DNA from: DASYSA01 sp036003885
GTDB taxonomy: Bacteria; Acidobacteriota; Blastocatellia; UBA7656
Length of the DNA stretch: 9,556 nt
Reading direction: 5' to 3'
NCBI GenBank assembly: GCA_036003885.1
Contig: DASYSA010000589.1
Location: forward strand, 1-9,556
Position 1 is the first letter of the stretch. Each line of letters starts with the position of its first letter. The notes under the pieces were generated by a model. The model was not told where the DNA came from. It worked only from the letters and a program-made list of their open reading frames with translations, and searched no databases. Positions 1-6,703 of the stretch are shown piece by piece. The position numbers and the translations under genes were made by a program.

Positions 1-1131
1 TGTTGCTGTCCGAAGAGCCTCTTCGGGTGTCATCCCTGCCTTTACGAACCAGGCCAACTCACGCGTATTCTGACCGAACATCGTGAACACCGCATCCGAA
101 CCCATTGCGAACCGAACCCCCGCCTTGTAGGCGCGCTGCGCGGTCTTCAGATTGCGCTCAATGTAGTCGTTCAGGTTCTTCACTGCCGCCGCCGAGAAAC
201 CATAAAGCTCGGCGCTCTCAGCGTAGTATCGGTTGTGATCAATGGTGGGAACCCAGAACAATTTCCTGGATGCCATCTCCTTCAGTGTACTGTCGTCCAA
301 ATCTGTGCCGTGTTCGAGTGAATCTGCGCCGGCATTCACCGCATCGCGGGCACCCGCCGGACCGTAGGAATGAATCGCAATCCGCTTATTGAGCTTGTGA
401 GCTGCTTCCACCGCGGCTTTCATCTCTTCCGATGAGAAGGTCTGATCGCCCGACACATTATCGAATCCGCCGGTGGAGCCGAACATCTTGATCCAATCGG
501 CTCCCGCGGCCACCTGCTCGCCGATTACGCGTTCAACTTCCTGCGGGCCGCTGGCCGCCCCCCTCGATGCCGAATTGGATCCCGGATTGCGATGTACCAA
601 TCCGTAGCCGGCAACGAACATTCGGGGTCCCAGCATCGCGCCTCGGTTAATCAGATCTCGCATCGCGATGTCCTTATAATCCGATGAACCGAGGTCTCTG
701 ACGGTCGTAACGCCGGCCTCAAGAGTCTTGCGAGCGTTCTCTTGTGCCAGGAACACGGTGACAGCAGGCAAGGAGCGCGGCTGCCGAAGCGGTGATGTTT
801 TCGTTGCCGGGTCGTAATAGTATGTCATATGCGTATGAACATCTATGAGTCCCGGTATCCCGGTAAAGCGTCTCAGATCGATTACCTCGGCATTGCGCGG
901 CAAAGCGGCGCTGCCGGCACTGACACTGATAATCCGCTCGCCCTGCACCACAATCGCCGCATCGGTGAGAACCCGCCCCGTGCCATCCCAGAGCTTGCCG
1001 AAACGGATTGCGAGCACTTTCTCATTCGAGCGATCTGTTTGGGCTTGAGTCTCTGCAGGATTGATCCTCGCGACACCGATTACCAATAGGACCGGAATCG
1101 CGAAGATACAAGAGACAGAACGAATGGACAT
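1..1131 (-). CDS. Secreted metal-dependent amidohydrolase (imidazolonepropionase/prolidase-like), C-terminus cut by window edge
   Basis: The frame is open from ATG at 1131 to base 1, giving 377 residues with no stop, so the C-terminus lies outside the window. Residues 1-30 form a hydrophobic signal-peptide-like segment, suggesting a periplasmic enzyme. An amidohydrolase fold follows. All expected binuclear metal-site residues are visible: H99 and H101 (HTH after PGLID), K215 in DWIKMF (the usual carbamylated lysine), H254 in IAIHSYG, H274 in SLEHGTDL and D346 in MGSDAVF. Family members hydrolyse cyclic amides or Xaa-Pro-type dipeptides; the substrate here cannot be told from sequence. It is the last visible gene of a minus-strand run, 124 bases after the DUF6174-type gene. 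No Shine-Dalgarno precedes the ATG: the leader is pyrimidine-rich and a heptamer array begins 9 bases upstream. No better in-frame start was seen. The family is sure, the substrate unknown. Confidence 0.9.
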   Translation of the reverse strand, partial: MSIRSVSCIFAIPVLLVIGVARINPAETQAQTDRSNEKVLAIRFGKLWDGTGRVLTDAAIVVQGERIISVSAGSAALPRNAEVIDLRRFTGIPGLIDVHTHMTYYYDPATKTSPLRQPRSLPAVTVFLAQENARKTLEAGVTTVRDLGSSDYKDIAMRDLINRGAMLGPRMFVAGYGLVHRNPGSNSASRGAASGPQEVERVIGEQVAAGADWIKMFGSTGGFDNVSGDQTFSSEEMKAAVEAAHKLNKRIAIHSYGPAGARDAVNAGADSLEHGTDLDDSTLKEMASRKLFWVPTIDHNRYYAESAELYGFSAAAVKNLNDYIERNLKTAQRAYKAGVRFAMGSDAVFTMFGQNTRELAWFVKAGMTPEEALRTAT

Positions 1132-1140
1132 GGGAGAGGA

Positions 1141-1175
1141 AATGCGAATTGCGAATTGCGAAATGCGAATTGCGG
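1141..1175. repeat. Tandem heptamer array, five units, CpG every 7 bp
   Basis: Five contiguous 7-bp units on the plus strand alternate between AATGCGA and ATTGCGA, the last ending in GG. CpG falls at 1145, 1152, 1159, 1166 and 1173, an exact period of 7. The array sits between the DUF6174-type stop and the amidohydrolase start, ending 9 bases before the latter's ATG. No inverted partner is present nearby, unlike the arrays near 4420-4540 and 8231-8319. Confidence 0.85.
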
Positions 1176-1198
1176 GTCTTTCCCTGCTCTGAGCCCCT

Positions 1199-1230
1199 TC
1201 AGCGTTCTTTGCGCCTCTGCGGTGAAGCGC
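1199..1230. repeat. Degenerate octamer-like array with GCG every 8-9 bp
   Basis: GCG recurs at 1202, 1211, 1219 and 1227 (spacings 9, 8, 8), with units such as CTTTGCGC and CTCTGCGG side by side at 1207-1222. Together with the heptamer array at 1141-1175 it fills most of the 124-base gap between two minus-strand genes. It resembles short dispersed intergenic repeats I recall from soil bacteria; that recollection has not been checked by a search. Confidence 0.45.
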
Positions 1231-1255
1231 ACTCTCGCGGGCATCCGCTCCCTGG

Positions 1256-1726
1256 CTAACGCGCATCAACGATGAGTCCCCCGGCCTTGAAGGACATCTC
1301 TTCATCAGAAACCTTCTCGTTGTAATCTATGGATGCAAAGGTTGGATATCCCAGCGTGGCATCGTAAGAGACCTCTATCTTGTAGGCCTTCCTGTTTATC
1401 GCGTCCTGCATGAATTCGAATAGTCCTTCTATCGTTCGATAGCGAGTGTATTTCGTCTTATCGACCGCTCCGGAGCCATCTGCATATTTGACACTGGTCA
1501 GAACACCACTTCGCACCGAGATGATTACCGGTTTGTTGTGTTCGGGCGGGCAGAAGCACCCCCAGTCGAATGTAAACTGATAGTCCTTAATGTTCTTTGA
1601 TACCCATTTCTTGTGACTCTCATTCAACTGCTGCTGGGTTTGAGCAGACTTACCAGCAGCAAAGGTTCCTGAGCCGTTCGCTACCAGACAGAGAACCAAT
1701 AAGAGCGATTGATTCTTAATCCTCAT
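1256..1726 (-). CDS. Small secreted protein, DUF6174-type
   Basis: This encodes a 156-residue protein from the ATG at 1726. The open frame extends 15 codons further, to 1771, where it would overlap the upstream gene. I prefer 1726 because it has an AGGAG 8 bases upstream and begins a clean signal peptide (MRIKNQ followed by a run of Leu/Val, then Ala-Gly). The mature part has a tryptophan near residue 41, then a DYQFTFDWGCFCPP segment with a C-x-C pair at residues 57 and 59, then beta-strand-like stretches (PVIISVRSGVLTSVKY). This pattern matches my memory of DUF6174 (a W, then YxF, then CxC, then V-x-V-x-x-G). Function is unknown. It lies 41 bases after the haem-protein gene and is probably co-transcribed with it. 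The cysteines could form a disulphide in the periplasm; that is inference. Confidence 0.75.
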   Translation of the reverse strand: MRIKNQSLLLVLCLVANGSGTFAAGKSAQTQQQLNESHKKWVSKNIKDYQFTFDWGCFCPPEHNKPVIISVRSGVLTSVKYADGSGAVDKTKYTRYRTIEGLFEFMQDAINRKAYKIEVSYDATLGYPTFASIDYNEKVSDEEMSFKAGGLIVDAR

Positions 1727-1734
1727 TCTCCGAT

Positions 1735-1739
1735 CTCCT
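1735..1739 (-). promoter_or_regulatory. Ribosome binding site deciding the DUF6174-type start
   Basis: AGGAG on the minus strand lies 8 bases before the ATG at 1726. The longer in-frame start at 1771 has no such site, so this supports the shorter protein. Confidence 0.7.
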
Positions 1740-1767
1740 CGCCACGCGAAACAGTACCACGGAATTG

Positions 1768-2478
1768 TCATTTAGCCCGAGACTCGTAAGCGTACATCAC
1801 AACGCCAAGCGGATCTCCTATTCGCAGAGGTTTTGTAATTTGAAGCTCGGAGGGACCTTCAGCGCGAGTTAGGGGAATAGATGAAGTCGAACCTGCGCTA
1901 TGACAGTCGAGGCATGACTGTTCGGTAGCGCGTACCGGACGAGCGGAGATGTTCCATTTGCCTACGGCGAATTTGTACGTGTTCGACCCCTGAAACGCCA
2001 GCATCGCTCTCCGGCTCTGATCCCATAGCTGGTCGGGCCTGGGCAAATCTTTGTTATCGTAGTAGTCCGGGGGCGTAATGGATGCCGGTCCTTGTACCAG
2101 TCTTCTTGAGACTATCGCCGTTGCATCCGGCTTTTCCCCAAGCACTCTGCGTCCGGCAAGGTATAGGACAACGTTCAGGCGAGCCGTTTTCAATTCATCG
2201 ACGACCTTGAGTTCTTTCGCATTCTCCGGCTTGAAGCGATGGGGAGTATCGCCCAACTTTATGATGCGCCGGAAGCCAAAGCCCTTGTCAATATCCTTAA
2301 AGCGCTGTTGAACGCAGTCATCAAGCAAAGAGAGCAATCGGCTATCCGCGTCTTCACAGCCATCCTCTTTAGTGAGATTCTGCTGTGCGGCCCCACTCCA
2401 GCCAGTCAATAGTGCGAAAACAATTAGCGGCAGGAAGAGCGATATGCAAGCGATGCGAAGGCTGTTCGTCAGACTCAT
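1768..2478 (-). CDS. Secreted single-haem c-type cytochrome-like protein
   Basis: This encodes 236 residues. The ATG at 2478 is preceded by GGAGG at a 6-base spacing, so the start is secure. Residues 7-31 form a hydrophobic signal peptide or membrane anchor. A single CxxCH haem c site, CLDCH, lies at residues 189-193 near the C-terminus, just after a WNISARPV segment and followed by a GDPLGVVMYAYE end. A single C-terminal CxxCH in a secreted protein of about 200-240 residues, with a GDPxG tail, recalls DUF3365/Tll0287-like haem sensors. Overall similarity is only suggestive, so I do not assign that family firmly. Two extra cysteines (41 and 55) could pair. Likely role: periplasmic electron transfer or redox sensing, partner unknown. 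It is followed 41 bases later by the DUF6174-type gene and lies 85 bases after the DUF1080 gene on the same strand. Confidence 0.8.
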   Translation of the reverse strand: MSLTNSLRIACISLFLPLIVFALLTGWSGAAQQNLTKEDGCEDADSRLLSLLDDCVQQRFKDIDKGFGFRRIIKLGDTPHRFKPENAKELKVVDELKTARLNVVLYLAGRRVLGEKPDATAIVSRRLVQGPASITPPDYYDNKDLPRPDQLWDQSRRAMLAFQGSNTYKFAVGKWNISARPVRATEQSCLDCHSAGSTSSIPLTRAEGPSELQITKPLRIGDPLGVVMYAYESRAK

Positions 2479-2563
2479 TTGGATCCTCCGGTGGTCAAGG
2501 TGGCATTATCTTGAACGGAGCAATCCGCCTCGGGTTGCATTATTGCCTCTCTCGCGTCGCCAT

Positions 2564-3526
2564 TCACTGCGCGGGTGTGATTGTCACATTTCTGAATGTG
2601 ACCTTCGTATGATCACCTTGAAGCATAAGCGGACCGGGAGCGCCCTCGTCGCTGTTAAGCGCGCCGCCGGTAATTCCCGGGATCTCCTCATTGTTTATGA
2701 TGTTCTTGCCGTTCAAAACGACCGTCAGACGACGTCCGACCAGAGTGATGTCAAACGTCTGCCATTCGCCCGGCCTTCCCGACGCGTTGACACTCGGTCT
2801 GAGGAAACCATACAGGCCGCCCATTCGCAGGCTGTCACTTATCTTCCCCCAATCGTCCTGTATCTGAACCTCGTAACGCCCGCGCAGGTAGATGCCGCTG
2901 TTGCTCTTGTCGACGATGCTGAATTCCACATGAAGCTTGAAATCTTTGAATTCCCGCGCGGTAATGACGTCCACACATGGGACGTTGTTGGTCAGACTCC
3001 CGTTAGTCACATTCCAGCAATTGCCTCTGTCGTTACCGCGGAGCTTCCATCCGGAGAGATCTTTCCCGTTAAAGAGCTGAATCGGTCGACCCCACTTCGG
3101 TGGAGCCACGCGCCTGAGGTCCGGTGCTCGTGTCCCGCTCCATTTCAGAGTCTTTCCGTCTGCATCTTCTGTCGTGCCTTCCAGCTTATCGCCGGTCAGC
3201 CTTCCCTTGAAAACCAGATCGCTCTTGTTCTGTTCGTACTGCACTGGCACCCTGAAGAGAAGTTCTCCTTTCCGGTATTCGATCTGCGTGAGATGGCGCA
3301 TGCTGCCGAAGCGCCCAACAAAGCTGCCCATCAGTTCTATCTCTTTGCGTAGCCTGACTTCCAGCCAGGACGGATAAGGCCCATCGAGTCCCTGGACAGT
3401 CAAATCCCAACGGCCGATAAAAGGCTCGGCGAAACCTGGCTGTTGTGTCTGTGCGGCGTCGATCGATGGCAGCACAAAGGGGATCAAAGCGCACAGCAGA
3501 AATTGCACGATCAGAGTCTTTCGCAT
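2564..3526 (-). CDS. DUF1080 (3-keto-disaccharide hydrolase-type) protein with extra N-terminal beta domain
   Basis: This encodes 320 residues. The ATG at 3526 has GGGAGG just upstream. Residues 1-25 are a signal peptide (LIVQFLLCALIPFVL, then Ala-Ala), so the protein is exported. Residues 35-135 look like a small beta-rich domain (GRWDLTV, LEVRLRKE, GRLTGDKLEGT) that is not part of the classic family. Residues 148-318 are the DUF1080 domain, a laminin-G-like sandwich: LFNGKDLSGW at 151-160, W171, the NSGIYLRG/YEVQIQD core at 209-224, and the closing GPLMLQGDHTKVTFRN strand pair. The family is now annotated as 3-keto-disaccharide or 3-keto-glycoside hydrolase/lyase, acting after a C3 dehydrogenase; no such dehydrogenase is visible here. 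It is the first gene of the left minus-strand run, and its promoter should lie in the gap shared with the TMEM175-type gene. Domain call sure; exact reaction inferred from family. Confidence 0.88.
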   Translation of the reverse strand: MRKTLIVQFLLCALIPFVLPSIDAAQTQQPGFAEPFIGRWDLTVQGLDGPYPSWLEVRLRKEIELMGSFVGRFGSMRHLTQIEYRKGELLFRVPVQYEQNKSDLVFKGRLTGDKLEGTTEDADGKTLKWSGTRAPDLRRVAPPKWGRPIQLFNGKDLSGWKLRGNDRGNCWNVTNGSLTNNVPCVDVITAREFKDFKLHVEFSIVDKSNSGIYLRGRYEVQIQDDWGKISDSLRMGGLYGFLRPSVNASGRPGEWQTFDITLVGRRLTVVLNGKNIINNEEIPGITGGALNSDEGAPGPLMLQGDHTKVTFRNVTITPAQ

Positions 3527-3828
3527 TACGGTGCCTCCCGGATTGGTAGAGATTTGAACTGCTCATTCATAACAAACAATCGGCGACGTTGACGATCTAT
3601 ATCATATTGATAGCGATCATTTCATCTGCTCAAGCCCAAGTTGCAGTCCGGTGACGACGGCGGCACGGATCCCGCCGCGGCGTCGAACCGGCAGGAGACT
3701 AGTGACTTCTCCAGTGAGAGGACATAGACTAACCGGACTGAGAAGGCGGACTTCGTGGGTGCTCCAGGCCGTTGAGTCAGGACATCGCAGAAGCGCCCGC
3801 GACCACTTCAAGGAGCCGGACGATCAAG
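3527..3828. other. Divergent intergenic region, about 300 bases, no convincing gene
   Basis: This gap separates the minus-strand DUF1080 gene from the plus-strand TMEM175-type gene, so promoters for both should be here. The part next to DUF1080 (about 3560-3625) is AT-rich, as a promoter would be, with TTGACG at 3589 and a minus-strand TATGAA at 3566-3571, but I could not pair them into a proper -35/-10 set. The rest is GC-rich. Short frames on both strands (for example 3617-3811 minus) show no recognisable motif. A 9-bp inverted pair (3644-3652 and 3732-3740) is too short and far apart to interpret. Confidence 0.5.
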
Positions 3829-4404
3829 ATGACCAAGGGAAGGCTGGAGGCGTTTACTGATGGAGTGCTCGCGATCCTGATCACGATCATGGTCCTCGAA
3901 TTGAAAGTTCCCCACAGTTCAGACTGGGAAGCGCTGCGTCCCCTGGCCCCGGTTTTCTTGAGTTACCTCCTCAGCTTCGTCTTTCTCGGAATCTACTGGA
4001 ACAATCATCATCACATGCTCCACGCCGCGGACCGGATTAACGGCAAGATACTGTGGGCAAATCTCCACCTCTTGTTCTGGTTATCGCTCATACCATTCGT
4101 TTCCGGCTGGCTGGGAGAGAATCATGCTGCTCCATTGCCAACCGCGTTCTATGGCGGCGTGTTGCTGTTAGCGGCCATAGCATACTACATTCTCCAGACC
4201 GCGATTGTTGCGGAGCAAGGTGCGAACTCGAGGCTTGCGACGGCATTGGGCAACGACGTGAAGGGGAAAGTGTCTCCGCTGTTATGTGCCGTGGCGATCC
4301 CGCTGGCCTTCGTGAACAGATGGATCTCTATCGGGCTCTACATCTGTGTAGCACTGATGTGGCTGGTCCCGGATCGGCGGATCGAATCGAAGGTTGCACG
4401 GTAA
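3829..4404 (+). CDS. TMEM175/DUF1211-type integral membrane protein (putative potassium channel)
   Basis: This encodes 191 residues from the ATG at 3829. A TTG at 3772 would add 19 polar residues, but family members normally begin just before the conserved first helix, as here (MTKGRLEAFTDGVLAI). AGGAG lies 13 bases upstream, a rather long spacing. The first helix carries F-T-D-G-V-L-A-I followed by TIMVLELKVP, the signature of bacterial TMEM175 (F-S-D-G-V-x-A-I). Later hydrophobic helices include SYLLSFVFLGIYWNNHHHML, with the family's YWxNHH motif, then NLHLLFWLSLIPFVSGWLG, a helix near residues 106-125 and another near 150-185, ending with positive charges. Characterised bacterial homologues are tetrameric K+-selective channels in the inner membrane. 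It is the only plus-strand gene here, convergent with the PL11 gene, and has no visible functional link to its neighbours. Confidence 0.9.
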   Translation: MTKGRLEAFTDGVLAILITIMVLELKVPHSSDWEALRPLAPVFLSYLLSFVFLGIYWNNHHHMLHAADRINGKILWANLHLLFWLSLIPFVSGWLGENHAAPLPTAFYGGVLLLAAIAYYILQTAIVAEQGANSRLATALGNDVKGKVSPLLCAVAIPLAFVNRWISIGLYICVALMWLVPDRRIESKVAR

Positions 4405-4417
4405 CGATATATGGGGA

Positions 4418-4536
4418 AATTTCGAATTGCGAATCTCGAATTTCGAATTTCCTCTTCCTCGACAGTTCACATTCCACGGCACCATTACATTCTCCAACGA
4501 TAGAAATTCGCAATTCGAAATTCGCAATTCGAAATT
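4418..4536. repeat. Long inverted repeat built from heptamers, between convergent genes (possible bidirectional terminator)
   Basis: The arms at 4418-4451 and 4503-4536 are 34 bp each and match at 32 of 34 positions as inverted copies, separated by a 51-base loop. Each arm is itself a tandem array with period 7: CGAATTT-like units on the left (CpG at 4423, 4430, 4437, 4444) and CGCAATT/CGAAATT units on the right (CpG at 4509, 4516, 4523, 4530). The right arm abuts the PL11 stop codon (4537-4539) and the left arm begins 13 bases after the TMEM175-type stop. A transcript from either side could form a strong hairpin. No clear U-run follows, so its role in termination is inferred. Confidence 0.85.
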
Positions 4537-6408
4537 CTATTTCGTCGTGATCGCGGGACGGGGTGGCTTCGCCATACCCTCGCCCAGATAGAAACCCGGG
4601 TGCGGAGGCTGGTTGTATCCGACGTTCTGCCAGGCGATGCTCAAACGATACTGTGGATCGTGCATCAAGGTGTAGAGACGGTGGCTTGTCGGTATTGTCG
4701 TCGTGTAGATCCGCAACTCTCTATTGTCCGACGTCCTGAAGACGACCTCTTCTCTCCAGTCTCCGAAAAGATCGGTGCTCAACGCGGGAGTGGATTTAGA
4801 TCCGTTGTTCGAGACACAACCGTCGGCCGTGAAGATTGTGTTCAGCACGGCCTTCTGCCAGTCCCACTTCGAGATTCGATTGCTATCCAGGAGTTCGCGC
4901 AGCAGGTCGCCATCCCACCATATCGCGAAGTTCACTGATCTTGGACTTGTACCGATTCTTTCGCCTTTGCAGTTTCGTAAGCCCTCGGAGCCGCCCCACA
5001 TCTCCGCTCCAGGATAACGAGGATCGATGTCGGCGGCCAGCCCTCGCCCTACGTCCTTATCCTGGTCACCAGTCCAGTAGATCTCGCCGGTACGGGCATT
5101 GAAGAAAGCAGTGCCCGGCCCTTTCGTTTCATTTTCAATTTCGTGGATGCCCCAGACCTCCAAGCCGGGTCTGGCAGGATCGAGATCGCTTACGTGCAAT
5201 GCATCTCCATGCCTCAGGCCGGTTGAGTAGAGCCCATTTCCGTTATCGTCAACGCACATAGATCCATAAATAATCTCATCTCTGCCATCACCATCGACAT
5301 CTGCAACACTCAAGTTGTGGTTCCCCTGTCCGGAGTACGACGATAGCCCCGGCTGCGCGGAATCAAAGACCCATCGCGAGCTCAGCCTATGATCTCGCCA
5401 GTCCCAGGCCGCCAGCACGGTCCTGCCGTAGTAGCCGCGACACATCACAACGCTTGGCCTGACGCCATCGAGGTAGGCCACACACGCCAGGAACCGGTCG
5501 GCTCGGTTGCCTATTCGATCATTACCGCCATTGCCACCCACCCCGCCCCAGCCCCCAAGGTCGCCGCGCGGCGGGATATAGTCGGCCGTCGCGAGCGCCG
5601 CCCCGGTCAGCCCATCAAATATCGTAAAGTATTCCGGCCCGGCAAGGACTCTGCCAATTGTCGCGGGTTCCCTGCTGACCCAGTCCGCCCTGGGATCGCC
5701 GATCAGTTTTCCCTTGCCGTCGATCGTGCCATCCGCAGTCTTGCAAGCAACTTCAGCTCGCCCGTCTCCGTCGAGGTCATAGACCATGAACTGCGTATAG
5801 TGCGCACCTTCCCGGATGTTCTTGCCCAGGTTGATCCGCCATAGCATAGTGCCATTCAGTTTGTAGGCTTCCAATATCGGCGGGTCGGTCGTGCCTGCCT
5901 GTGAGTTGTCGCGTCCCTGGCCCGTTTGATGCAACACGATTTCGTACTCGCCGTCTCCATCCAGATCACCGACCGAGGCATCGTTCGGCGTATATCCCTG
6001 CGGAGTCTGTAGCGGAACTGAGAGGTACTGTCTGACAGGGGAATTGGCAGGGAGGTTGAATTGGGCGCTGGGCTCAAGCTCACGCCGATTCAAAAAGGGT
6101 CGGACGAAATAGGCGTTCGACTTCGTCAGGTCGGCCTTTGCATCAATGAAGCTTGTTGAGTCCGCGATGGGCGACGCATTGATTTTGACGGGCTTGCCAT
6201 TATCTGTGATGCGGTAGAGGTTGAATACAATGGCATCCGGGTCGGTGCCGAGCAGCCTCCATCCAACGTAGACTTTTCCATCACCCTGGTTTACGGCAAC
6301 GACTCCGCGCCCTAACTTTTCCATCTGGCGCGGGGCGACTGAACCGGGGAGCCGCGAAGCTAAGGTGAGTGTGATGGCAAGTACTGTGAGAGTGCGCGTC
6401 GTGATCAT
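4537..6408 (-). CDS. Secreted rhamnogalacturonan lyase, polysaccharide lyase family 11
   Basis: This encodes 623 residues from the ATG at 6408, the usual length for PL11. The frame stays open to 6489, but the ATG at 6408 starts a proper signal peptide (MITTRTLTVLAITLTLAS), so I chose it; none of the candidate starts has a Shine-Dalgarno. The enzyme cleaves the rhamnose-galacturonate backbone of rhamnogalacturonan I by beta-elimination, as YesW and YesX do in Bacillus. After an N-terminal beta domain (MEKLGRGVVAV through FVRPFLNRRE), the eight-bladed propeller begins with LPANSPVRQYLSVPLQTP. Calcium-type D-x-D-G-D-G motifs occur at about 148, 211 and 371, with RGYYGRTVLAAWDWR (324 on) and QGNHNLSVADVDGDG typical of the family. 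GDWREEVVFRTSDNRELRIYTTT and the HPGFYLG tail are also characteristic. It is followed downstream by an inverted repeat and preceded by the GH28 gene on the same strand. Confidence 0.95.
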   Translation of the reverse strand: MITTRTLTVLAITLTLASRLPGSVAPRQMEKLGRGVVAVNQGDGKVYVGWRLLGTDPDAIVFNLYRITDNGKPVKINASPIADSTSFIDAKADLTKSNAYFVRPFLNRRELEPSAQFNLPANSPVRQYLSVPLQTPQGYTPNDASVGDLDGDGEYEIVLHQTGQGRDNSQAGTTDPPILEAYKLNGTMLWRINLGKNIREGAHYTQFMVYDLDGDGRAEVACKTADGTIDGKGKLIGDPRADWVSREPATIGRVLAGPEYFTIFDGLTGAALATADYIPPRGDLGGWGGVGGNGGNDRIGNRADRFLACVAYLDGVRPSVVMCRGYYGRTVLAAWDWRDHRLSSRWVFDSAQPGLSSYSGQGNHNLSVADVDGDGRDEIIYGSMCVDDNGNGLYSTGLRHGDALHVSDLDPARPGLEVWGIHEIENETKGPGTAFFNARTGEIYWTGDQDKDVGRGLAADIDPRYPGAEMWGGSEGLRNCKGERIGTSPRSVNFAIWWDGDLLRELLDSNRISKWDWQKAVLNTIFTADGCVSNNGSKSTPALSTDLFGDWREEVVFRTSDNRELRIYTTTIPTSHRLYTLMHDPQYRLSIAWQNVGYNQPPHPGFYLGEGMAKPPRPAITTK

Positions 6409-6429
6409 TTCGTGGTCCGTGATCCGTGG
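6409..6429. repeat. Short heptamer array (three units) directly before the PL11 start codon
   Basis: Three contiguous units, TTCGTGG, TCCGTGA and TCCGTGG, have CpG at 6411, 6418 and 6425, so the period is exactly 7. The array touches the ATG at 6408 and takes the place where a Shine-Dalgarno would sit. Three units are few; I accept it mainly because the CpG phase is the same as in the longer arrays of this window. Confidence 0.5.
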
Positions 6430-6500
6430 CCAGAGTTTAGCCATTCTCAGCGGTTGGTTCGGTGCCTCCATTTGGGGCGCACCGCTCACATTAAGGGGAA

Positions 6501-6590
6501 TGGGGGTTCGGAAGTGGGATTTATCCCCGCTCGACCCGCGCGACTGAAGGCTCAGTGCCAGCGGGGATCAATCCCACATCCCAACCTCTA
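6501..6590. repeat. Inverted repeat with 31-bp arms in the GH28-PL11 gap
   Basis: Arms 6501-6531 and 6560-6590 are imperfect inverted copies around a 28-base loop. The inner 21 bp match at 19 positions (left arm TGGGATTTATCCCCGCT against TGGGATTGATCCCCGCT read from the right arm), and about 26 of 31 match overall. It lies in the 295-base gap between the GH28 stop and the PL11 start. It could be a transcript hairpin that attenuates PL11 expression, or a small non-coding mobile repeat. Its units do not show the 7-bp CpG phase of the other arrays. Confidence 0.8.
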
Positions 6591-6703
6591 TTCTCCCTGG
6601 GTTGGTCGGTAGTTCACGTTTGACGGCGCTAGAATGTCCAAACTCCAGACACTCGCAATTGACGGTGAGCCGATTGCCGAATTCTATGAGACGTCGGAAA
6701 ACC

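Noticed and set aside
1141..1175. Tandem array as a CRISPR or iteron-type origin
   Set aside because: Units are only 7 bp with no spacers, and no replication initiator or cas gene is near. Similar arrays occur at several gene boundaries in the window.
2372..3352. 326-codon plus-strand open frame
   Set aside because: It runs antisense through the clearly recognisable DUF1080 gene and into the haem-protein gene, and shows no motif of its own. It is a frame shadow.
3589..3654. Short hydrophobic plus-strand frame ending SSAQAQVAVR, like a signal-peptide remnant
   Set aside because: About 21 codons, only a TTG start, no ribosome binding site and an immediate stop. It is indistinguishable from chance in AT-rich promoter DNA.
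3644..3740. 9-bp inverted pair CAGTCCGGT / ACCGGACTG
   Set aside because: The arms are short and 79 bases apart, which is expected by chance in a GC-rich gap.
3617..3811. 64-codon minus-strand frame in the divergent gap
   Set aside because: A weak TTG start, no motif, a low-complexity Arg/Leu-rich product, and overlap with the likely leader of the TMEM175-type gene.
5389..5844. 151-codon plus-strand open frame
   Set aside because: It lies entirely antisense to the PL11 propeller and has no family features.
6409..6489. N-terminal extension of PL11 by 27 residues
   Set aside because: The extension is polar, lacks a ribosome binding site and would bury the signal peptide. It also contains the translated heptamer array.
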